The notes below the pieces were generated by a model. That model did no database searches, was not told the origin of the DNA, and saw only the letters and a program-made list of their open reading frames with translations. From JAGLHV01 sp023132075 [NCBI: bacterium] (lineage in GTDB: Bacteria; CBDUZB01; JAGLHV01), in contig JAGLYT010000016.1 in the NCBI GenBank assembly GCA_023132075.1, positions 1-12,710 on the forward strand: a DNA stretch of 12,710 nucleotides, given 5' to 3'. The stretch's first letter is position 1; each line of letters opens with the position of its first letter. The translations under genes and the position numbers were made by a program. Positions 7,276-12,289 of this stretch are shown piece by piece.

Positions 7276-8787
7276 TTATGCCTTTTTAAAATTTTTAATT
7301 TTCTCAGCTGTAAAACCAATAAATTCCCTGATAAAATTAATTATTTTTTCTTTAGAAAAATATTTTCTGTATCCTATTGAAATAACTATACTCCAGATAA
7401 TTACTTGCATTGATAAAGAAATAAGAGCAAAGAACCAGGGATTTAATACTGTCAAACCAAGTAAATTATGAAAAACAGTAAACATCATACTTATTAAAAA
7501 AGGAAACACAATCAAAGGTAAGAAAAAAACAAACTCCTTGCTCTGAACAAAAACATACTTTCGGATTAAGAAATAAGCGACAAAGGTAACTAAGCCTTGA
7601 CTGATTACAGTTACCCAGGCAATACCGTAAATACCATATCCTAAACGAATAACAAGCAAATCAAAAACCACATTTAAAACTAATCCAACAATATAAATAG
7701 TGGTAGAAATTGCTTGTTTATTAACAACTTTTGAAGAAAGAATGAGATTAGGAATAACTATAAGAGATGCCAAATAAAGATTGCATGATAATATATAAAA
7801 GAGAAACATACTTTCTTTATAGTTAATAGTAATCAAATTTACTAAAAAATAAAAACAGGTTTGAAAAAAAGGAATTGCTAAAGCAGTACAGACTGCTAAA
7901 TAAACGCTAATTCTTTTGGTATCACTAAATGCATCGATAATTTTTTTTTCTCTTCCGGATTTTTCCCATAATATCGGTTGAAGAACCCTTCCAAAATCAG
8001 CAAAAATATCCCCTCCAAATCTAACAAATCCTATTGCATAAACATAAAGACCTAAATCCCTTAATGTCAAAGATGCAGCAATAATAGTCCTATCTGCTAT
8101 TGCATATCCCCAGAAAACAAAAGATCCTATACTCAAAACAATTCCAACTTTAAATAGTCTCTTAATTTCCCCCCAATCAAATTGAAATTTATATCCAAGT
8201 GAACTTTTTTTAAAATAATAAAATCCTGTAACAATTGCTCCAATAATCGGAGCAATTAATATTGCATAAATTCTAAAATAGAATATTAAAGCAATTAAAG
8301 CTATAAAAATTGATACCGCATTAATTAAATTACCTTTAGCAACTAAAGTAAATTTTTGTTTGGAAAAATTTGTTTGCACACAATAATTAACTAAACGAGT
8401 CATAATAAAACTAATCGCTGTAATTATCAATCCAATCTTTATTACAGGATTATCGAAAAAAAATGAAGCACAAAAGACAACAAAAAAAGGAATAATAGAA
8501 TAAAGCAGACTTGCGGAAATAGATATATTTTGTATTCTTAGCATTTCCTTTTCATTGTTCTTCCCCAAAAAATAAGAAATTTCCCGTTGCCCGGCAGAAA
8601 AAATACCGGGATTTAAAAAATTTGCATAAGTCAACCACAAAGAAAGAAAACCAACTATTCCATATTCTTCCGGTAAAAGAAAAGCAGCTATGATTACATT
8701 TCTTGGTATATAAATAAAGCCGGTAATTATTTTTACAATATTAAATTTTGCTGATTGTTTAATAACATCAGTTATGTTAATCTGCAT
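7276..8787 (-). CDS. Polysaccharide flippase (Wzx/RfbX type, MOP superfamily)
   Basis: A 503-residue, very hydrophobic membrane protein with about 12-14 predicted transmembrane helices spread over its whole length. The start VIKQSAKFNIVKIITGFIYI, followed by AAFLLPEEYGIVGFLSLWL, is typical of oligosaccharide repeat-unit translocases. Later features are RTIIAASLTLRDLGLYVYAI and a central ADFGRVLQPILWE. The length is as expected for the family (about 420-510). It would flip undecaprenyl-linked repeat units or lipid-linked sugars from the inner to the outer leaflet. AAGGG lies 4 bases before ATG 8787. It stands 55 bp after the wrecked pseB, and the next gene begins 2 bp after its stop, so it is central in the operon. 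The substrate is expected to be a glycan carrying the acidic sugar made by the downstream genes, which is inference from context. Confidence 0.9.
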   Translation of the reverse strand: MQINITDVIKQSAKFNIVKIITGFIYIPRNVIIAAFLLPEEYGIVGFLSLWLTYANFLNPGIFSAGQREISYFLGKNNEKEMLRIQNISISASLLYSIIPFFVVFCASFFFDNPVIKIGLIITAISFIMTRLVNYCVQTNFSKQKFTLVAKGNLINAVSIFIALIALIFYFRIYAILIAPIIGAIVTGFYYFKKSSLGYKFQFDWGEIKRLFKVGIVLSIGSFVFWGYAIADRTIIAASLTLRDLGLYVYAIGFVRFGGDIFADFGRVLQPILWEKSGREKKIIDAFSDTKRISVYLAVCTALAIPFFQTCFYFLVNLITINYKESMFLFYILSCNLYLASLIVIPNLILSSKVVNKQAISTTIYIVGLVLNVVFDLLVIRLGYGIYGIAWVTVISQGLVTFVAYFLIRKYVFVQSKEFVFFLPLIVFPFLISMMFTVFHNLLGLTVLNPWFFALISLSMQVIIWSIVISIGYRKYFSKEKIINFIREFIGFTAEKIKNFKKA

Positions 8788-8842
8788 AATTCCCTTTTTT
8801 ATAAATATCCCTCATATATAAACAAATATCACCCATGAATTA

Positions 8843-8958
8843 TTAAATTTCAATAAACTCCATTTTTAATGGGGTTGCTTTGGAAATATTTTTCTTAATT
8901 TTTTTCCCAATACTAATCTCAAATATTTGGGTGGCAATCCGGCATCGGGTCTTATACC
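8843..8958 (-). pseudogene. C-terminal remnant of a PseI/NeuB-type synthase SAF domain
   Basis: After the pseB residues IMGIRP the frame does not go on with the family GEKLHE. It turns into DAGLPPKYLRLVLGKKLRK, which matches the SAF-domain tail of pseudaminate/neuraminate synthases (family form: RPGYGLPPKYLxxxLGKKxxxDI). With one A added to an A5 run near 8890-8894, the frame continues NISKATPLKMEFIEI and stops at TAA 8845-8843, which completes the usual GTPLKWELI-type end. Only about 35 residues of the synthase remain, so it has no activity. The join lies about 8944-8955. I read this as the scar of a deletion that removed the genes between pseB and pseI. Confidence 0.72.
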
Positions 8959-9480
8959 CATGATATTCATTTTGCATTTAGGCGCAATTAATTTAGCCAA
9001 ATCAACAATTTTCATACTCGGCATTTTAGGAATAAAAATTTCCCCTTTTTGCATCATTCCAATAGACTTAATAACAAATTCTACTCCTTGCTCAAGGGTC
9101 ATCCAAAATCGTGTTATTCTTTCATCCGTTATAGTAATAACACCCTTTAACTTCTGTTTTCTAAATAACGGCACCACACTACCTCTGCTACCTAAAACAT
9201 TACCATAACGAACACAACTCACCTGAGTTTTACAATTTACACTTACATAGGAGTTAGCAGCAATAAATATCTTCTCCATACACATTTTTGCCGCCCCATA
9301 TAAATTAATGGGATTCACTGCTTTATCCGTACTTAATGCTATTACTTTACTAACATTACAATCTATTGCAGCCTTTATAACATTTTGTGCACCAACAACA
9401 TTAGTCTGAACTGCTTCAAAAGGATTATACTCACAAACAGGAACCTGCTTTAACGCAGCCGTATGTACTACAACATCCAC
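8866..9480 (-). CDS. pseB: UDP-GlcNAc 4,6-dehydratase (PseB-like), central/C-terminal fragment
   Basis: This open frame of 204 codons carries most of the catalytic SDR domain of a UDP-N-acetylglucosamine 4,6-dehydratase (5-inverting type), which makes the first intermediate of pseudaminic acid. Recognisable segments are HTAALKQVP, YNPFEAVQTNVVGAQNVI, STDKAVNPINLYGAAK with K53, Y61 and K65, VRYGNVLGSRGSVVP, TDERITRFWMTLEQGVEFV and KMPSMKIVDLAKLIAP. The D-K to Y spacing of 8 residues matches the D132/K133...Y141 set of H. pylori FlaA1. The GTG at 9480 is not a real start: the N-terminus lies in the overlapping frame at 9704-9468, and the family's linking residues (usually AFEG or similar) are missing. 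The last ~30 residues come from a PseI-type protein. It is best called a pseudogene fragment. The N-terminal nucleotide-binding loop is in the other frame. Confidence 0.78.
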   Translation of the reverse strand: MDVVVHTAALKQVPVCEYNPFEAVQTNVVGAQNVIKAAIDCNVSKVIALSTDKAVNPINLYGAAKMCMEKIFIAANSYVSVNCKTQVSCVRYGNVLGSRGSVVPLFRKQKLKGVITITDERITRFWMTLEQGVEFVIKSIGMMQKGEIFIPKMPSMKIVDLAKLIAPKCKMNIMGIRPDAGLPPKYLRLVLGKKLRKIFPKQPH

Positions 9481-9704
9481 ACTCTGGACAACCTATCTTT
9501 ATCCCTCATATTACCAATTAAAAACCTCAAACGTTTATCAAATTTAAATTTATGTTCCATTTCATACTGTTTAAGTTCGTCACGGCTAAAAATTCTTATA
9601 AGCTTTGGATTGTATTTTTTGAGCATTATCTCGGTAAATTTCTGACCAAAAGAACCCGTTCCCCCGGTAAGCAAAATAATCTTATCTTTCCAATTAATTC
9701 CAAT
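9468..9704 (-). pseudogene. pseB: PseB-like dehydratase, N-terminal fragment (frameshifted, no ATG)
   Basis: The frame reads GINWKDKIILLTGGTGSFGQ, then KFTEIMLKKYNPK, FSRDELKQYEMEHKF and RLRFLIGNMRDKDRLSR, which is the N-terminal NAD-binding half of PseB with its TGGTGSFG loop. It stops at 9470-9468 after SRVWML. Normal PseB goes on with about four more residues and then VDVVIHAAALKQ, which is found here one frame away (from 9480). The DNA fits loss of 10 bases near 9480. AAGGAG is followed after AATT by ATT at 9704-9702 where the family's Met is expected, in the same spacing as the flippase's AAGGG-AATT-ATG. The start codon thus seems to have become ATT, or a rare ATT/TTG start is used. This marks decay. 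Confidence 0.72.
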
Positions 9705-9737
9705 AATTCTCCTTCCTTCTATTGATAATTTATGCTT

Positions 9738-10238
9738 TTATTCTACCAACCCTGATAAAACTTTTACTAAATTTTCTGTTTTTTCCGATATTTTTTTTAT
9801 CCTTTTTAATCTATCCTGATATACTTCCGCAATATTTTTTTCCTCCTTATTTGTAAAAAGACTTGAAGATTTATTGAGCATTCCTTGCGTTTTCACAATT
9901 TTCTCTGTGGTTTTTTGCATCCGTTGAAGTAAGCCATTTTTTAAACAATTAATAACAATTTTTAAAACATCCAGATTTGCCTGATAAAAATTTTTTCTTT
10001 CTCCTTTAATCCATACCTTTCTTACCGCATTCCATCTCTCCAATTCCCGAATATTTACACTGGCATTACCCTTGCTAACCTTCAACTTATCAACCATATC
10101 ATCTAAAGACAACGGCCCGGGGCTTAAAAATAACAAGGCATATAGCTGGCCAACTATGCGATTTATACTCAAACTCTCGCTTAATTGTCCAATTGTAGCA
10201 ATAAATTCTTCTTCAACTACCTTAAGTTTCGAATCCAT
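9738..10238 (-). CDS. GbsR/MarR-family transcriptional regulator
   Basis: A 166-residue DNA-binding protein. Residues ~27-87 form a winged helix-turn-helix: RIVGQLYALLFLSPGPLSLDDMVDKL (helix and turn), VSKGNASVNIRELERWNAV (recognition helix) and a wing at VWIKGERKNFYQA. This pattern, with GPLSLDDMVDKLKVSKGNAS, is that of the GbsR subgroup. The last ~75 residues are helical and charged and probably form a dimerisation coiled coil. AAAGG sits 8 bases before ATG 10238. It heads the operon: a strong promoter with a perfect palindrome lies about 600 bp upstream, and the pseB wreck starts 34 bp after it. Regulators of this group are known from glycine-betaine control. Control of the sugar operon, perhaps with self-regulation through the palindrome, is inferred from position. 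Ligand unknown. Confidence 0.85.
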   Translation of the reverse strand: MDSKLKVVEEEFIATIGQLSESLSINRIVGQLYALLFLSPGPLSLDDMVDKLKVSKGNASVNIRELERWNAVRKVWIKGERKNFYQANLDVLKIVINCLKNGLLQRMQKTTEKIVKTQGMLNKSSSLFTNKEEKNIAEVYQDRLKRIKKISEKTENLVKVLSGLVE

Positions 10239-10288
10239 AAATAAAGCCTTTCTTTTAATTTAGCAACATCAAAAATGTTTTATTTTTT

Positions 10289-10331
10289 GGTAACCGCAGG
10301 CTTTCTTGTCCGTCTCTGGAGGAAACCTGCG
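10289..10331. repeat. 43-bp hairpin-forming repeat, copy 1
   Basis: Begins GGTAACCGCAGG and ends AAACCTGCG. It is 40/43 identical to the copy at 10443-10485. The ends pair imperfectly (CGCAGG with CCTGCG) with an inner CTCTGGAG-type hairpin. All three differences are transitions toward A/T in this copy, and they weaken the stem. Confidence 0.85.
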
Positions 10332-10416
10332 TTTTTATGTAATAATTTCTTTTAAATCAAAATCCAACGAATCTTTAAACTCATACTCTTCCCAATGAGC
10401 AATTAAAACTTTTCTT

Positions 10417-10437
10417 ACAGACCGTGTCATAACCCTG
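10417..10437. repeat. 21-bp repeat, inverted copy of 10616-10636
   Basis: ACAGACCGTGTCATAACCCTG here matches the reverse complement of 10616-10636 at 18 of 21 bases (AGAGACTGTGTCACAACCCTG). It lies just before the second 43-bp repeat, so the repeat family extends beyond the main inverted element. Confidence 0.7.
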
Positions 10438-10442
10438 CTTTA

Positions 10443-10485
10443 GGTAGCCGCAGGCTTTCTTGTCCGCCTCTGGAGGAAGCCTGCG
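10443..10485. repeat. 43-bp hairpin-forming repeat, copy 2
   Basis: Begins GGTAGCCGCAGGCTT and ends GAAGCCTGCG, so the nine terminal bases CGCAGGCTT / AAGCCTGCG pair perfectly, with CCTC/GAGG as an inner stem. It looks like the less decayed copy of a REP- or MITE-like dispersed palindrome. Its first ten bases also recur inverted at 10643-10652. Confidence 0.85.
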
Positions 10486-10503
10486 TAATTTCTCCGTCAA
10501 AAA

Positions 10504-10646
10504 CGCAACCTGAACAAACTGTGTCACAATCAATGTAGTTGCCCAATTTATTGGGCTAATGAATATCTTTTCTGACGGGCGTCATAAATGCCGCCACTAC
10601 AATTGTTTCAAAAATCAGGGTTGTGACACAGTCTCTGAAGGTTGCG
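10504..10646. repeat. Nested inverted-repeat element
   Basis: The 26-bp ends 10504-10529 (CGCAACCT...ACTGTGTCACAA) and 10621-10646 pair in 20 positions. Inside are a perfect GCCCAAT/ATTGGGC hairpin at 10541-10556 and near-complementary stretches CAATGTAGTTG (10531-10541) and CACTACAATTG. The outer pair GGTAGCCGCA (10443-10452) and TGCGGCTACC (10643-10652) encloses both this element and 43-bp repeat copy 2 in a 210-bp unit. There is no transposase gene, so it is a non-coding mobile or palindromic element, if mobile at all. Confidence 0.75.
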
Positions 10647-10825
10647 GCTACCAAATTCTCATTATTACCATTATTTTCCCCACATAATGAAAAAATTCTT
10701 TTTTATTTATAACACTTTTTTGAGTCTTTATTATTTTATTTTTGACATTACCTTTAATTTTGTACATCTGTCGCTTTGAAAAATTAAAAAATAGACAATT
10801 TCTGACAATATCTTTCATTTGTATC

Positions 10826-10843
10826 GTTTAGAATGTTCTAAAC
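10826..10843. promoter_or_regulatory. Perfect palindrome, probable operator
   Basis: GTTTAGAATGTTCTAAAC: 8-bp arms GTTTAGAA / TTCTAAAC around a 2-base centre. It starts 2 bases after the -10 box of the adjacent minus-strand promoter and covers the expected transcription start (about 10839), which is the position for a repressor site. Size and symmetry fit a dimeric winged-HTH protein such as the GbsR-like regulator encoded next. That link is inference. Confidence 0.7.
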
Positions 10844-10845
10844 AT

Positions 10846-10874
10846 ATTATATGCCGAAAACTCCATTCTGTCAA
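10846..10874 (-). promoter_or_regulatory. Consensus sigma70 promoter
   Basis: Minus strand: TTGACA (10874-10869), exactly 17 bases, TATAAT (10851-10846). Both hexamers match the vegetative sigma-factor consensus perfectly, and the spacing is ideal. It lies 31 bp past the stop of the DegT aminotransferase gene and points to the regulator and the sugar operon. It therefore probably starts a new transcription unit. Confidence 0.8.
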
Positions 10875-10904
10875 TAGAAAAAAATACAAATAGTCATAAC
10901 AATC

Positions 10905-12071
10905 TTATTTTTTCTTTTTTAAAATCATTAATTTATTCTTAATCTTTTCGGTAACGGTCTTTATCTGCTGTTTTTTTAGTTCCGGACACATGGGAAGTGA
11001 CAGTACTTCTTTTGTTGCTTGTTCGCTTTGCGGGAAATCACCTTTTTTATAACCTAAAAATTTAAATGCTTTTTGCAAATGTAAAGGCAAAGGATAATGT
11101 ATTGCGGTAGCAATTCCTTCTTCTGCTAATAATTGTTTAATCTTATCCCTGTTTTTTAAACGAATCGTATATTGATTGAAAACATGTTTCATCTCTTTGT
11201 TTGCCTCAGGTAAAATAACACCTGTTTCTTTCAATAAATCATTATACATTTTTGCTATTTCAATCCGTTTATCAAGCCATTTATCTAAATATTTTAATTT
11301 AACCCTTAAAACAGCTGCCTGTAACGCATGCAGCCGGCTATTACTACCAATGATAGAATGACTATATTTTTTTTCTGAACCATGTTGACGCAACATCTTA
11401 ATTTTAACAGCAGTTTTTTTGTCATCGGTAAGAATCATTCCCCCATCACCATATCCTCCCAAATTTTTTGAAGGGAAAAAACTTAAACAACCGATATCCC
11501 CTATTGCCCCGGCTTTCTTTCTTTTTATACTCTGAGCCTTTATCGCATATATTCCACCTGTCGCATATTGGGCACCGATTGCCTGAGCAGCATCTTCGAT
11601 TATTTTTAGTTTATATTTTTTGGCTATTTTAAGGATTGAGTTCATTTCGGCAGGTTGGCCGTAAAGATGTACAGGAATTATAGCTTTTGTCCTTGCAGTT
11701 ATTTTTTCTTCTATTTTCTTTACATCGATATTATAAGTTTTTAAATCTATATCCACAAAAACAGGTTTTGCCCCTCGCAAAATTATTGACTCTACAGTAG
11801 CCGCAAAAGTAAACGGCACGGTTATTACTTCATCTCCGGGACCAATATCATACGCCATCAAAGAAAGAATCAAAGCATCTGTACCGGACGCTACCCCAAC
11901 AGCAAATTTAACACCACAATACCGGGCAATTTCTTTTTCCAATGATTCCACTTCAGGACCAAGAATAAAACAAGTACTATCCAAAACCCTTTTAATAGCA
12001 ATGTCCACTTCTTTTTTAATCGATTTATATTGAGCCTTTAAATCTATCAACGGAATTTTTGTTTTAATCAT
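10905..12071 (-). CDS. DegT/DnrJ/EryC1/StrS-family sugar aminotransferase
   Basis: A 388-residue PLP enzyme that would transfer an amino group, usually from glutamate, to a keto-nucleotide sugar. The N-terminal IPLIDLKAQYKSIKKEV, the substrate loop FILGPEVESLE and the cofactor loop ASGTDALILSL are typical. VPFTFAATVE, IPVHLYGQP, EDAAQAIGA (D160 to the pyridine nitrogen), SFFPSKNLGGYGDGG (K202 the PLP lysine) and RQHGSEKKYSHSIIGSNSRLHALQAAVL follow. It is longest in one place: between GAQY and KKAGAIGD about 15 extra residues (ATGGIYAIKAQSIKR) interrupt a segment that is usually only 2-4 residues. GAGG lies 6 bases before ATG 12071. It looks like WbpE/QdtB-type enzymes; whether it is PseC-like or acts on another sugar cannot be said. 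It lies before the promoter of the sugar operon and may be transcribed with YfhO. Confidence 0.92.
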   Translation of the reverse strand: MIKTKIPLIDLKAQYKSIKKEVDIAIKRVLDSTCFILGPEVESLEKEIARYCGVKFAVGVASGTDALILSLMAYDIGPGDEVITVPFTFAATVESIILRGAKPVFVDIDLKTYNIDVKKIEEKITARTKAIIPVHLYGQPAEMNSILKIAKKYKLKIIEDAAQAIGAQYATGGIYAIKAQSIKRKKAGAIGDIGCLSFFPSKNLGGYGDGGMILTDDKKTAVKIKMLRQHGSEKKYSHSIIGSNSRLHALQAAVLRVKLKYLDKWLDKRIEIAKMYNDLLKETGVILPEANKEMKHVFNQYTIRLKNRDKIKQLLAEEGIATAIHYPLPLHLQKAFKFLGYKKGDFPQSEQATKEVLSLPMCPELKKQQIKTVTEKIKNKLMILKKKK

Positions 12072-12138
12072 TTCTTTCCTCTCTCATTATTTCCCCCCCC
12101 ACCCATTTTACGATAATAACAAAAAGCGAGCAAAAAGT

Positions 12139-12157
12139 AAAAGGATATCTTCCTTTT
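12139..12157 (-). terminator. Possible weak terminator hairpin
   Basis: AAAAGGA and TCCTTTT form a 7-bp stem around a 5-base loop. On the minus strand it is followed by ACTTTTT. It lies between the YfhO end and the DegT gene. With only two G-C pairs it would be a weak terminator, and it may be chance in A+T-rich DNA. Confidence 0.25.
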
Positions 12158-12289
12158 TATGTTTAACTTGCCTAGAATATGCCTTCTCGTTTAGGAACGC
12201 TCGCCTCCCGGCGAAACCGAGGGAAGTCACTGATTTTCTGCCCTTTGTCAATTTTTCTTTTTTAAAAGTCAGAAGAATATCTGACACTA

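Larger units (their letters stand above)
10239..10825. other. Gene-poor leader region rich in repeats
   Basis: Between the regulator start and the promoter/operator there is no credible gene. The region holds two 43-bp direct repeats, a long inverted-repeat element and an A+T-rich stretch (10653-10825) in which I see nothing distinct. If the promoter at 10874-10846 is used, all of it becomes a roughly 600-base leader RNA ahead of the regulator gene. A 31-codon ATG frame (10430-10335, minus) is present but has no good ribosome site. Confidence 0.6.

Noticed and set aside
8927-9208. 93-codon plus-strand frame opposite the pseB wreck
   Set aside because: Shadow of the coding strand, with Ile/Leu/Pro-rich composition typical of antisense reading.
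10265-10290. AACAT...ATGTT hairpin followed by a T-rich run on the plus strand
   Set aside because: No plus-strand gene precedes it, and the stem is only 5 bp; not called a terminator.
10239-10660. CRISPR array from the repeated 43-mers
   Set aside because: Only two copies, separated by 111 bp, with strong self-pairing and no regular spacers or cas genes.
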